A DNA stretch of 64,000 nt from Oscillospiraceae bacterium (GTDB lineage Bacteria; Bacillota; Clostridia; Oscillospirales; Ruminococcaceae): NCBI GenBank assembly GCA_022508895.1, contig JAFLUH010000003.1, positions 1 to 64,000 on the forward strand. The letters are read 5' to 3'. Positions 29,104-39,259 of this stretch are shown piece by piece; positions within the stretch are counted from its first letter, which is position 1; every line of letters starts with the position of its first letter. The notes beneath the pieces are model-generated. The model worked only from the letters and a program-made list of their open reading frames with translations. It was not told the origin of the DNA and did no database searches. Both the position numbers and the translations under genes were made by a program.

Positions 29104-31419
29104 TTATTCCTCGTCCTTCCTGTACGCCTCGTCTATCACCACATTCTGTTCCGCCGCCTGCCGTCTTCCGTAGACCAGCGACGGGCTGACCCTGGTATTC
29201 TTCATGATAGCGTCCATAACGTGCTTGGTCTTGTGTGACAGAGGGATACCGTCAGGGTCCAGCGGCACATCGTCCTCGTCGAAGCCGTCGTTGCGCTCGA
29301 TATTGTCCAGTATCTTTGCAAAGTCGTCCATCACTCGTGCAGCAGCCTCGTCCTGCTCGGCGGCAGCCTGCTCGCCTGCCCTTGGCATATTATTCACCGT
29401 CTTGTATGCGCTGACCACTCTTGCCGCCCTGTTCATTTCACGGTTTTCTTTGGCAGCGGGCTTTTCCAGCCTATCCTCCAGATTGACGAAATCGGTGTCG
29501 TCGTCCTCTACCACGAAATCCGGCTGATGAGCTTTCCTCTTCTGACCGAAATCGGGGCGCTCCGGCTGACTTTCCTGTCTTCCGAATTCAAGGGGCTTCA
29601 GTTCCTCCTCACGGTCATACAGCCTTACCTTTTCGTGCTTTTCGTTTTCGGGCAGCTTGGTCTGCTCCTGAAGACCGAAGTCCGGCAGCTTCACCTTGGG
29701 CGGCGACTTTCGCTCACGCTGCATCGCGGCAAGCTCCGAAAATTCGTCCAGCTCTGGCAGCCTTACTCTTTCGCTTTCCTTGTTTGCAGTCTCTTTTGGG
29801 GTCTCCTTTGCCTCCAAGGTCTGTATAGCGGCTCTTGCAGCTTCACCTGCGCTCTCAGCCGCCGCAAAGGACTGGGGCTTGAACACCTCGGACGCAGGCT
29901 TGAACTCCTGCCTGTCATTTCCCACGGGTATCTCATGATAGCTGGTAGGGTGCGCCCCGCGTATTATTCTTGCAACGGTCGGCGCAGGCGGAGCGGCGAC
30001 GGCCTCCACGGGAACGGGGACTTCGTCCTTATCCTCGTTCTTGTTTTTGAGCAGTCCCTGCTGTACCAGCTCCCTGCGGTCTATCTTGGTGAACTGATAG
30101 GGCTTCACCACACGGTTATCCTCCGTCAGCTCCTCCTTCTTCTCCGTCTCCTCCGGCTCTACCTCTACCTTGCCCGGCAGCGTGTATTCCCTTGTATATC
30201 TCACGAACTCCTCAAATACGGAAATATCCGCCTCGCTGCCCAGTACCTTGTTTCTGATAACGTTGAAGTTGCCCAGCCACTCGGAGAAATCACGCTGGGA
30301 CAGCCCTGTGCCCAGTCTTGCGGACATCTCCCTGTAAACTGCCTCCGAGGTCTCCTTGATATAGGCGAGCTGCTCGGGGGTCAGCGGCTCCAGGCTGCCC
30401 ATGGAGTTTTCCATTATCTCACGGCAGGTGGTACCGTCACGGTGAACGTTGTCGCAGTAATCCGAGTTATAGTAATCGTCCCGTATGTAGTATTCCTTGC
30501 ACCTTTTGCAGCGCTGCAAAAAGGCTCCGCTGTTCACTAAGGTATCTATCTCAAGGTCTATCATCGCCTTGAAGCCCGAGGGCAGATAAACCGTCTCAGG
30601 CAGTCTCGCCATGGACTTCATTATTGTATTTGCAACATTGTCGGAATGCTCAGGCAGATGCCCCTTTATCACCGCAAAGGAGTCCATCGCCTCCCAGTCG
30701 GACATGGGGCCCTCATACCTGCTCATGTACGGCAGCTTATCCGCAAATGCGACCTCCTTGAACAGGTTGCGAACCACTTCCTTTGCCGCTCCTCCGAACA
30801 CAAAGGGAGCGTTGGGCAGTCTGCCGCCCTTGAACACCTTCACGGAGCCTATTGCGTCCAGCGAATACCCCTGCTCATTGGCGGCGACGCTGAACATCAG
30901 GTCGAACAGATTGAGCCTTCCCACCGCCTCGCTGACGTTGTTCAGCTTTCCGCCGAAGATAAAGTCTATCTTTTTCCTTGCATACTCCTGCATCTTCAGC
31001 AGATTGACCCACTGATTTATCGCACGGTGGCTGCGGTACTCGGACAGGCGCTGGAACACTATCCGCTGGAAGGGGTTCTTGCACTTGGAAAAGGTGTTCC
31101 AGAGAGTAGTGGTGCCCATCTCGCCCTGACGGCAGATATACTCTATCCAGCTGTCCACCACTACCTTGTCGAATATGCCCCGCATATTGTTCTCGAAGTA
31201 TTTGTGGCAGTTGGTTATGGCATTTTTGACGTTGTTCACCTCGTCGGCGGGATACTCCCCCGTCCTCATGCACTCACGGCAGAGGCGGCTGCTCTCCTCC
31301 ATAAAGTAGGTGAAATCAAAATTGCAGAAATTCAGCAGATTGGCAGGCACGCTCACCGTATACAGCTCGTTGGTGGTGCGGCTTGCAATGTTCAGAATGC
31401 TCGGATTAACGTTGTTCAT
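29104..31419 (-). CDS. Hypothetical 771-aa protein with a putative zinc-binding CxxC...YC...C motif
   Basis: CKRCKEYYIRDDYYNSDYCDNVHRDGTTCREI; long acidic/charged C-terminal half. Confidence 0.6.
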   Translation of the reverse strand: MNNVNPSILNIASRTTNELYTVSVPANLLNFCNFDFTYFMEESSRLCRECMRTGEYPADEVNNVKNAITNCHKYFENNMRGIFDKVVVDSWIEYICRQGEMGTTTLWNTFSKCKNPFQRIVFQRLSEYRSHRAINQWVNLLKMQEYARKKIDFIFGGKLNNVSEAVGRLNLFDLMFSVAANEQGYSLDAIGSVKVFKGGRLPNAPFVFGGAAKEVVRNLFKEVAFADKLPYMSRYEGPMSDWEAMDSFAVIKGHLPEHSDNVANTIMKSMARLPETVYLPSGFKAMIDLEIDTLVNSGAFLQRCKRCKEYYIRDDYYNSDYCDNVHRDGTTCREIMENSMGSLEPLTPEQLAYIKETSEAVYREMSARLGTGLSQRDFSEWLGNFNVIRNKVLGSEADISVFEEFVRYTREYTLPGKVEVEPEETEKKEELTEDNRVVKPYQFTKIDRRELVQQGLLKNKNEDKDEVPVPVEAVAAPPAPTVARIIRGAHPTSYHEIPVGNDRQEFKPASEVFKPQSFAAAESAGEAARAAIQTLEAKETPKETANKESERVRLPELDEFSELAAMQRERKSPPKVKLPDFGLQEQTKLPENEKHEKVRLYDREEELKPLEFGRQESQPERPDFGQKRKAHQPDFVVEDDDTDFVNLEDRLEKPAAKENREMNRAARVVSAYKTVNNMPRAGEQAAAEQDEAAARVMDDFAKILDNIERNDGFDEDDVPLDPDGIPLSHKTKHVMDAIMKNTRVSPSLVYGRRQAAEQNVVIDEAYRKDEE

Positions 31420-31453
31420 AAAAATCTCTTTTCAGCTTATTTTCTTTGGCGGC

Positions 31454-32368
31454 TTATTCTTCTCCGTCCGCATCATCGTCTGTCTCTCCCGTACCGTCTG
31501 TCTCTCCTGTACCGTCTGTCTCTCCTGTATCGTCTGTATTTTCCGTGTCCTCCGTGGTTTTATCGGCGTCTTTATCCTCGTCTTTATCCTCGTCCTCAGG
31601 CTCCTTCTCTGCGAACAGCTCCTCCATATCTCTCTGCCGTCCGTCTATGAGCAATACCGTGTCGGATATCCATTTCGGGCTTATATCGCTGTCATACAGC
31701 GTGGAAAGAACGTGTCTGCACCCGTAAACACGGTAGCAGTAAACAAACGGGAACTGCTCGTCTTCAAAGGCAAGCTCCACATAATACCCCGTTACCGAGC
31801 GCCCGTTGTCGCCGTTGTCGATGTACTTCACCAATCGGTATGTACCGTCAGGCGAGATAAGGTAATCGGAGCTTCTCTCGTTCATGTCCACCTCGATGCC
31901 GTTGTCCTGAAGGTCGGTTATAACGTAAAACAGCGAGATGCCTAAATTCAGGAACACATTGTACACCAGCCCGCCAACAACGAACATCAGCAGGAACACG
32001 GTACCGAGCACGGTCTTGCATGGCTCCGCCACGCCGCATATCAGAAAGGCGAACATACTCACCACGATAGCCGGTATTATCAGATACCACTGCCCGAAGG
32101 CGGTTATCATCAGCGCAAACGCCTCTATCGGAAGTATTATTGCGCAGACGATCGTGGGGATCTGTTTTCGTGTAAAGAATATCAGCACTCCGAACAGGAA
32201 ATTTATCAGCAGATACAGCGCCATCATCGAGACGAAGTTGTTTATCTCAAGATAGCAGGTAAAGGTGACCCTTACCATATTCGCCACAAACAATACATAT
32301 ATGATATTCAGGAAGGATATTCCAAACAGGAACCACCTGTTTTTCAGAAACTTCAGAAACTTTTCCAT
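31454..32368 (-). CDS. Hypothetical multi-TM membrane protein with acidic Thr/Gly/Asp repeat tail
   Basis: At least four hydrophobic helices; tail TGETDGTGETDGTGETDDDADGEE from 18-bp DNA repeats. Confidence 0.6.
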   Translation of the reverse strand: MEKFLKFLKNRWFLFGISFLNIIYVLFVANMVRVTFTCYLEINNFVSMMALYLLINFLFGVLIFFTRKQIPTIVCAIILPIEAFALMITAFGQWYLIIPAIVVSMFAFLICGVAEPCKTVLGTVFLLMFVVGGLVYNVFLNLGISLFYVITDLQDNGIEVDMNERSSDYLISPDGTYRLVKYIDNGDNGRSVTGYYVELAFEDEQFPFVYCYRVYGCRHVLSTLYDSDISPKWISDTVLLIDGRQRDMEELFAEKEPEDEDKDEDKDADKTTEDTENTDDTGETDGTGETDGTGETDDDADGEE

Positions 32369-32564
32369 TTAAGCGTCCTCTCAAAGGCGTTCGCTTTGTT
32401 GGCTTGACGTTCTGTCAAGCCCTTGGGCGAACACCTACGGCATCCCGCCGTGGTAAAATCTATACATTATATATTGTATAACAAATTAAAGAAAATTGCA
32501 AGCAAAAACACCGTATTTTGTTTATTTCTACAGAAAATACCATCTTATATGGCGAAAAAAGCAA

Positions 32565-32605
32565 AAAAGAAAGCCCGACATTCCGTCGGGCCTTCATAAA
32601 AGGTG
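32565..32605 (-). terminator. Intrinsic terminator after the MsmK/UgpC-type ATPase
   Basis: AAGGCCCGAC-GGAAT-GTCGGGCTTTCTTTTTT on the minus strand. Confidence 0.75.
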
Positions 32606-32614
32606 ATCTAACGA

Positions 32615-33760
32615 TTAAGAAAGTATAGCGTGCTCGTCGTTTACGTCGAACAGGTGGATCTTGTTGGGATCCATCGCCAGCTTTACTACGTCCTGAGGAC
32701 GAGCGGTGCAGCGAGGGCTTACACGGGCGGTCAGGGGGATACCTTCGCAGGTCAGGTACAGATAGGACTCGGCGCCCATCATTTCGGTAACGTCTACGGT
32801 AGCCTCGATGATACCTGTGGTAGCTGCGGAAATGAACATTTCCTCGTCATGGATGCTCTCGGGGCGGATACCCAGAGTAACTTCCTTGTCTACATAGTAC
32901 TGGAGAGCGTCGCAGTCAGCGGTCTTGCTGTTGGGCAGCTCGATATAGAACTTTCTGCCTCTGCTGCTCTTGGTGTCCTCGGAGCCGAACTCAACGGTGT
33001 ACTTGCCGTTCTGCATGATAAGCTTGGCGTCGATGAAGTTCATCTGAGGAGTACCCATGAAGCCTGCAACGAACTTGTTTACGGGGTTTTCGTAAAGGTT
33101 GATAGGAGAGTCGATTTGCTGAATGAGGCCGTCCTTCATAACAACGATACGGTCGCCCATGGTCATAGCCTCGATCTGGTCGTGGGTAACGTAGATGAAG
33201 GTCGTACCCAGTCTCTTATGCAGCTTGGAAAGCTCGGTTCTCATCTGCGCACGGAGCTTAGCGTCCAGGTTGGACAGAGGCTCGTCGAGCAGGAACACCT
33301 GAGGGTCACGAACGATCGCACGGCCAAGCGCAACACGCTGTCTCTGACCGCCTGACAAAGCCTTGGGCTTTCTGTCCAGCAGGTGGCTGATGTCAAGGCT
33401 CTTGGCAGCCTCCTCAACCAGTCTCTTGATCTCGTCCTTGGGAACCTTGCGGAGCTTAAGACCGAACGCCATGTTCTCGAAAACGGTCATGTGAGGATAC
33501 AGAGCGTAGCTCTGGAACACCATCGCGATATCTCTGTCCTTAGGTGCAACGTCGTTTACCAGACGGTCGCCGATGAACAGCTCGCCCTCGGAAATTTCCT
33601 CAAGGCCTGCGATCATACGCAGAGTTGTGGACTTACCGCAGCCGGAAGGACCAACCAGAATGATGAATTCCTTGTCCTTGATGTTCATGGTGAAATCGGT
33701 AACTGCCGTAACACCGCCGGGGTAACGCTTGTAGATGCCTCTGAGTGATAAACTTGCCAT
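32615..33760 (-). CDS. Sugar ABC transporter ATP-binding protein, MsmK/UgpC type
   Basis: [47 protein letters not shown]-terminal TOBE-like [10 protein letters not shown]. Confidence 0.93.
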   Translation of the reverse strand: MASLSLRGIYKRYPGGVTAVTDFTMNIKDKEFIILVGPSGCGKSTTLRMIAGLEEISEGELFIGDRLVNDVAPKDRDIAMVFQSYALYPHMTVFENMAFGLKLRKVPKDEIKRLVEEAAKSLDISHLLDRKPKALSGGQRQRVALGRAIVRDPQVFLLDEPLSNLDAKLRAQMRTELSKLHKRLGTTFIYVTHDQIEAMTMGDRIVVMKDGLIQQIDSPINLYENPVNKFVAGFMGTPQMNFIDAKLIMQNGKYTVEFGSEDTKSSRGRKFYIELPNSKTADCDALQYYVDKEVTLGIRPESIHDEEMFISAATTGIIEATVDVTEMMGAESYLYLTCEGIPLTARVSPRCTARPQDVVKLAMDPNKIHLFDVNDEHAILS

Positions 33761-34106
33761 GTATGTGACCTCCTAAAAAGAATACATTAAGGTATGCTAA
33801 TATAATAACAGGAAACTCCCTAAATTGGTAGTACCTAATTCACTAAAAAAATTTCAAAGGCTTTATGTATAATAAACAACCACGCCAAATCAAAGTGAAA
33901 AAGCTGTGAATTTTATTAACAACTTGCACAAAAAAGCAACCGAAAACAGCCTTTAGCCAGTGTTTGAGGAAAAATTTTTGTTAATAGTGTTTACATTTCG
34001 GCACAATTTTTTGTATAAAGTTTCATATCTCTGTCCCGAAATTGCATATATATCTATAGAGAAGTCAGGCAGTATCACACAATATATAGATACAGGAGGG
34101 ACAGCC

Positions 34107-34565
34107 ATGTCAGTAAGGAGCAGAATATCCTTAAAGGGCTTTATAATAATGTTTGCAATACTTGCCGCGGCATTTTTTCTTGTAAAGTGCACCGTCAGCT
34201 ACGTCAGCGCCGCCCTTGGCGAGGTGACGCAGGAGGACGCTGCGCAGTTCCTTACGGAGTGCGGCTGGAAGCTGAAGCCCGACAGCGCCTCACGGGAGGA
34301 AGTGATGATACCCGCCGAGTTTTCGGAGGTGTACGAGAGATACAACAACCTGCAAAAGAAGCAGGGCTACGACCTGTCCGCCTACAAAGGGGAGAAGGTG
34401 GTAAAATACACCTTTCAGGTACTGAACTTCACCGAGTACGACGGCAGTCCCTGCGATAACGCCGAGGCGCACCTGCTGGTGTGGGGAGGGGAGATAATAG
34501 GCGGCGACGTATGCAGCCTTTCCATCAGCGGAAGAATGGTGGGCGTGATGGTTGACAGGGAATAG
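34107..34565 (+). CDS. Small membrane-anchored protein, DUF4830-like
   Basis: N-terminal TM; FLTECGWKL..., VMIPAEFSEVYERYNNLQKKQGYDLSAYKGEKV; RBS AGGAGGG before ATG 34107. Confidence 0.6.
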   Translation: MSVRSRISLKGFIIMFAILAAAFFLVKCTVSYVSAALGEVTQEDAAQFLTECGWKLKPDSASREEVMIPAEFSEVYERYNNLQKKQGYDLSAYKGEKVVKYTFQVLNFTEYDGSPCDNAEAHLLVWGGEIIGGDVCSLSISGRMVGVMVDRE

Positions 34566-34692
34566 AGAACAGCTGCGGAGTCCGCCCGGCGGACTCCTTT
34601 TATATTGGCAAATCACGGGAGCGTATTGCAAAACGCATAAAAATGTAGTATAATATTCACAAGATACAGATAAACAAAAGAAAGGAATATAA

Positions 34693-35952
34693 ATGAAAAA
34701 ATTCCTTAAAATGACGTGTGCTTTTGCCGTTGTTCTCGGGATAACGCTGCCGGCGTATGATACGGACGCTTACGCCGCCGACAGCGGCTTTACTCATTTT
34801 CTCACCTCATACGACCCGGACAGCTGCGCCGACATCACTATCGAGGGGAACCACTTCACGGTAGAGGGCAGGGTAGCGGGCGACACTGTGACAGGTGTAA
34901 GGTTCTCTACGGACCGTGTGCATATTACAGGCTACGAGTTCACGGCAGGTGACGACAGCACCTTCCACGCCGAGTTCGACGCCGAATATTCCGGCGGCTG
35001 GTGCGAGCTCTGGCTGGTAAAGGAGTCCCTTTTGGTGATGGGCTACCGCATACATCATGACAAAAGCGGCTGGTATTTTCCCGACAACGGACTTGCAAAG
35101 CTGAACGCCGAAAAGCTGGAAAATATCCTCACCGCCGCTCCCGAAGCCTCCGCCTACTATATCAGTCAGACCGCCGACCCTGTGGAGATAGAGGAGACTC
35201 TTGCTCAGCTGGAGCAGGTGGTGCGGGAGGTCTGCGGGGACGAGCAGGACGACTATATGAAAGCCCTTCTCCTCTACCGCTGGATATCCGATAATTTCTA
35301 CTACGACAAGGACGCGGCGGCGGCGGGCGTAACGCTTGACACCGTTGCCATACACAACGTTTTAGAGCGCCGCAGGACAACCTGCGCAGGCTTTGCCAAC
35401 ACCTACTGTGCCATGCTGGAGATAGCGGGGATACGCTCGGTGAACCTGAAAGGCTCCTCGGTGGCGTCGGGCGTGACCTATGACGAGCTGCTGACCGCAG
35501 GAGAAAACCACGAGTTCACCGCCTTCTGGTACGGGGCGGAAAGCCGCTGGGTCTACGCCGACCCCACCTGGGGGCGCAGCGGCATATACGAAAACGGCAA
35601 ATACACCAACGGCTATCCCTCCACGGAGAAGTATTTTGACGAGACGGACGAGGCGTTTGCCCTGAAGCACCGCATAGACAAGGTGGAAGAAAGGAGCTAT
35701 TTGGCAGCGCTGAACAATGCGGAGGAAACGGAGGAAACCGCCGACGAGCCCTGCGTGAACGACGAACCGCAGGACACTGAGGAAACTACTACCACCACAC
35801 GTCCTCCGGCCACTGCACAAAACGATGAGCCGAAGCAGAACGGCAATAATATAGTCATATATATAGTTATAGGCGCCGCAGGCGTTGCAATAGTTATAAC
35901 AGGCGTAATTCTTGCAGTAAAAAACATTAACGGAAAGGACGAACAAAAATGA
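34693..35952 (+). CDS. Secreted/membrane-anchored transglutaminase-like protein
   Basis: Signal peptide; RRRTTCAGFANTYCAML...GENHEFTAFWYG...WVYADPTWG (Cys/His/Asp triad); Thr-rich linker and C-terminal TM. Confidence 0.85.
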   Translation: MKKFLKMTCAFAVVLGITLPAYDTDAYAADSGFTHFLTSYDPDSCADITIEGNHFTVEGRVAGDTVTGVRFSTDRVHITGYEFTAGDDSTFHAEFDAEYSGGWCELWLVKESLLVMGYRIHHDKSGWYFPDNGLAKLNAEKLENILTAAPEASAYYISQTADPVEIEETLAQLEQVVREVCGDEQDDYMKALLLYRWISDNFYYDKDAAAAGVTLDTVAIHNVLERRRTTCAGFANTYCAMLEIAGIRSVNLKGSSVASGVTYDELLTAGENHEFTAFWYGAESRWVYADPTWGRSGIYENGKYTNGYPSTEKYFDETDEAFALKHRIDKVEERSYLAALNNAEETEETADEPCVNDEPQDTEETTTTTRPPATAQNDEPKQNGNNIVIYIVIGAAGVAIVITGVILAVKNINGKDEQK

Positions 35953-36419
35953 TAGTCATCGAAATGGAAAACGGCAAAGAGATCAAGCTGGAGCTGTACC
36001 CCGACAAAGCTCCCATCACCGTGGAGAACTTTGAAAAGCTGGTAGGGGAGGGCTTCTACGACGGGCTCACCTTCCACCGTGTGATAAGCGGCTTTATGAT
36101 ACAGGGCGGCTGTCCCAACGGCACCGGCACAGGCGGACCCGGCTATCACATCAAGGGCGAGTTCTCCGCCAACGGCGTTCCCAACGACATAAAGCACGTC
36201 CGCGGCGTTATCTCCATGGCAAGGGCAATGGACCCCGATTCCGCAGGCAGCCAGTTCTTCATCATGCACAAGGACGCACCTCACCTTGACGGTCAGTACG
36301 CCGCCTTCGGCAAGGTCGTGGAGGGCATTGAGGCGGTGGACGAGATAGCGGCGTCGGAGACGGATTTCAGCGACAAGCCCACCACTCCCGTAAAGATCAA
36401 AAGGATATACAAAGCGTAA
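35949..36419 (+). CDS. Cyclophilin-type peptidyl-prolyl isomerase
   Basis: GLTFHRVISGFMIQGGCPNGTGTGGPGY, SAGSQFFIMHKD, YAAFGKV. Confidence 0.95.
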   Translation: MIVIEMENGKEIKLELYPDKAPITVENFEKLVGEGFYDGLTFHRVISGFMIQGGCPNGTGTGGPGYHIKGEFSANGVPNDIKHVRGVISMARAMDPDSAGSQFFIMHKDAPHLDGQYAAFGKVVEGIEAVDEIAASETDFSDKPTTPVKIKRIYKA

Positions 36420-36887
36420 ATGGAACTGAAATTACTTCCGGTGGAGCGGCTGGACGAGCTTAACGCCATCTACGACATGAGCCGTTTCGAGAATTTTCAG
36501 CAGACCCGTGAGGACAACCTCCGCAACCGCCGTGAGATATGCGTGGTGGCTGAGGAGGAGGGCAGGTTTGTAGGCGAGATCAGCATAATGACCGAAAACT
36601 CCAACATTCCCATAGCGGTGATACCCAACAAGCGTATGTACCTGTTCGGGCTGCGTGTGCTGCCGGAGTTCCGCAACATGGGGATAGGGACGGCGCTGCT
36701 GAAATATGCCATCACCTCATGCACAAGGCGGGGCATATTCGAGTTCACCATCGGAGTGGAGACGGATAACGCCGACGCCCGCAGACTGTACGAGAAATTC
36801 GGCTTCGCAACGCTTCTTGAAAACTGCAGCGAAATGCAGTACGGGAAAATGTGCAGGTACGACCTGCTTATGCTGAAGCTGAGATGA
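36420..36887 (+). CDS. GNAT-family N-acetyltransferase
   Basis: LRVLPEFRNMGIGTALLKYAI, NADARRLYEKFGF. Confidence 0.9.
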   Translation: MELKLLPVERLDELNAIYDMSRFENFQQTREDNLRNRREICVVAEEEGRFVGEISIMTENSNIPIAVIPNKRMYLFGLRVLPEFRNMGIGTALLKYAITSCTRRGIFEFTIGVETDNADARRLYEKFGFATLLENCSEMQYGKMCRYDLLMLKLR

Positions 36888-36895
36888 AATAATTG

Positions 36896-37304
36896 CGGTC
36901 ACCGTTTTTTTACGGAAAACACGGTGACCGCATTTTTTTGCGGCTTGCTTTCCCCACACGAAAAAATCGCATCATCGCATTTTTCTGAGCGGAGGCGTCC
37001 GAGCATTGCCCGAAAAAATACGGTGACACGATTTTTCGGAATATTTCCCCCGTGTCGGCGGGGAAGCGCCCCTCTCCTCCAAACCCCTCGGCGCCGACCG
37101 CAGCCCTCTGCGCGTGATCTGCGGAAAACGCCTTGAACAGTGGAAATGCGGCGACCGCAGACTGACCGTATTTCCCGAAAAATACGATGACCGCATTTTT
37201 TTCGGCGCTGTTTTTCGCTCGGCGAAAAAAATCCTGTCACCGCATTTTTCGCAGATACAGCCCGACAGCCGCTTCTCAGAAATTCGCTTCACCGTATTTT
37301 TCGC
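36896..37304. repeat. Cluster of about six degenerate ~30-bp palindromic units
   Basis: Copies near 36911-36942, 36959-36991, 37009-37039, 37174-37207, 37221-37251, 37276-37304; consensus CCGAAAAAATACGGTGACCGCATTTTTTCGG. Confidence 0.75.
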
Positions 37305-37545
37305 ACTTACAGCCGCCTTTCCGCCCACGGGCTTCCGACAAAATTCCGCAGCATTTTCCCAAAAACCTGCCCGTCAGCTCCAAAATGCCGAAAAAAAGAT
37401 GAAATTATTTCCGAGGAAATGCGCCCGACTGATTTTTTTGGGAAATACCCTTGTACCTATAAAAATTTCCCGTAAAGGACGACGTCTTTTTTGTACAGGT
37501 TGTATGTAAAAATCCGTCGATTTTGGGCAAAGCTCAGACTGCAAA

Positions 37546-37582
37546 ATAAACCCACCCCATTTTATAAAATGAGGTGGGCTTA
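37546..37582 (-). terminator. Intrinsic terminator after hydG
   Basis: GCCCACCTCATTTTATAAAATGGGGTGGGTTTATTTT on the minus strand. Confidence 0.75.
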
Positions 37583-37630
37583 ATTTATACCAATTTTTTA
37601 TTGCGGCGGGTATTCTCTGATACCTGACAG

Positions 37631-39052
37631 CTAAAAGCGGAAATCCCGTTTCCCGTTCTTTTCTATCTCGGTAAGATAATCCCTTGCTATCTGCCTTACC
37701 TTTTCTTTGGGAATATTGTCCAGCTCCTTCTGTATAAGCTCCTCGCCTATTTTCCTCGTTTCGGGGCTTGCGTAGTCCACTAAATATTCCTTCAGAGTCA
37801 TCAGCGCATTGGGGTGGCAGCAGTTCTGTATCTGTCCGCTCTTGCACAGGCTCATGAAGCGGTCTCCCGTTCTGCCCTCACGGTAGCAGGCGGTGCAGAA
37901 GCTGGGGATATACCCTATCTCCATCAGCCACCTTACCACCTCGTCAAGCGTTCTCTTGTCGGAAACATCGAACTGCTCGCTGCTTTCGTCCTCGGGCTCA
38001 GGCTCGTAGTAGCCGCCTACGCTGGTCTTGGAGCCGCCGCTTATCTGGGAAACGCCCAGACGTATCACCTTTTCACGCACCGCCTTGCTCTCACGGGTGG
38101 AGATTATCATGCCCGTGTAGGGGACTGCAACCCTTATGCAGGCGCATATCTTGGCAAAAATATCGTCGCTGATACCGTTGTCGAACTCGTCGGGGTCAAT
38201 GTCGTCGGCGTGCTTCACTCTGGGTACGCTGATGGTGTGAGGTCCGACGCCGTGCACCGCCTCCAAATGCTCGGCGTGCATAAGCAGTCCCGCAAATTCA
38301 TACTTGTACAGCTCCAAGCCGAACAGCACGCCCAGTCCCACATCGTCGATACCGCCCTCCATTGCCCTGTCCATCGCTTCGGTGTGGTAGGCGTAATCAT
38401 GCTTGGGTCCGGTGGGGTGCAGGCGCTCATAGCTTTCCTTGTGGTATGTCTCCTGAAACAGGATATAGGTGCCTATTCCCGCTTCGTGGAGCTTTCTGTA
38501 ATTCTCCACCGTAGTTGCGGCGATATTCACGTTGACACGGCGTATAGCGCCGTTTTTGTGCTTTATGCCGTAAATGGTGTTTATGCACTCTAAGATGTAC
38601 TCGATTGGGTTGTTTACCGGGTCTTCTCCCGCCTCTATTGCAAGACGCTTGTGTCCCATATCCTGAAGGGCTATCACCTCATTGCGCACCTCCTCCTGCG
38701 TCAGCTTTTTGCGGGGAATGTGCTTGTTTTTCAGGTGATATGGGCAGTACAGACAGCCGTTCACGCAGTAGTTGGACAGGTACAGCGGGGCGAACATAAC
38801 TATGCGGTTGCCGTAGAAGTCCTTTTTTATCCGCTCCGCAAGGTCGTACACCTGCTGTATTTTTTCCTCGTTCTCGCAGGCAAGCAGCACCGAGGCTTCA
38901 CGGTGGGAAAGACCCTTTAGCTGTTTTGCTTTTTCGATTATGCTGTCTATCAGCTCAAGGTCGTTTTTGTTTTCCTCGGCGTAGGCAAGGGTAGCCTTGA
39001 TTTCCTCGTCGGATATGAAGTCCTCCGCTCTCAGTGATTTGGGATCGTACAT
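37631..39052 (-). CDS. hydG: [FeFe] hydrogenase H-cluster radical SAM maturase HydG
   Basis: YCVNGCLYCPYH radical SAM motif; ISGGSKTSVGGY; C-terminal CTACYREGRTGDRFMSLCKSG; start MYDPKSL at 39052. Confidence 0.92.
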   Translation of the reverse strand: MYDPKSLRAEDFISDEEIKATLAYAEENKNDLELIDSIIEKAKQLKGLSHREASVLLACENEEKIQQVYDLAERIKKDFYGNRIVMFAPLYLSNYCVNGCLYCPYHLKNKHIPRKKLTQEEVRNEVIALQDMGHKRLAIEAGEDPVNNPIEYILECINTIYGIKHKNGAIRRVNVNIAATTVENYRKLHEAGIGTYILFQETYHKESYERLHPTGPKHDYAYHTEAMDRAMEGGIDDVGLGVLFGLELYKYEFAGLLMHAEHLEAVHGVGPHTISVPRVKHADDIDPDEFDNGISDDIFAKICACIRVAVPYTGMIISTRESKAVREKVIRLGVSQISGGSKTSVGGYYEPEPEDESSEQFDVSDKRTLDEVVRWLMEIGYIPSFCTACYREGRTGDRFMSLCKSGQIQNCCHPNALMTLKEYLVDYASPETRKIGEELIQKELDNIPKEKVRQIARDYLTEIEKNGKRDFRF

Positions 39053-39160
39053 AATGTTTACTCCTTTTAGTTGTTCTTTTTTTGAAGGGCTGCCTGTTTC
39101 GCGGAAGTAAGCTCCCGCGGTTTTGGGGAGAAACGTGCGGCACTGCATAAGTGTCTGCCC

Positions 39161-39259
39161 GCGGCGAAGCCGCCTTTTCCCGCCTTCGGCGGGAAAAGCA
39201 ATGATTTGCTTCGCAAATCATTGGATTGGGCGCTTCGCGCCCAATTGCGGCTTCGCCGC
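39161..39259. repeat. Tandem array of five hairpins with TTC/GAA loops between hydE and hydG
   Basis: GCGGC-GAA-GCCGC; TTTTCCCGCCTTCGGCGGGAAAA; CAATGATTTGC-TTC-GCAAATCATTG; ATTGGGCGC-TTC-GCGCCCAAT; GCGGC-TTC-GCCGC. Confidence 0.9.

Noticed and set aside
28021-29238. 405-aa plus-strand ORF antisense to asnB
   Set aside because: Overlaps the clear asnB frame; arginine/leucine-rich shadow translation with no recognisable domain.
31454-31600. 18-bp tandem repeats as an independent regulatory element
   Set aside because: They are in frame and encode the acidic TGETDG tail of the 31454-32368 protein, so they are explained as coding low-complexity sequence.
36896-37304. Possible CRISPR array
   Set aside because: Units are degenerate, palindromic and irregularly spaced, with no uniform spacers and no cas genes in the window.
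36899-37509. Several overlapping small ORFs with repeated peptides such as KKCGHRIF / EKCGDRIF
   Set aside because: They arise from translating the palindromic DNA repeat cluster in different frames on both strands, so the DNA repeat is the signal rather than a protein.
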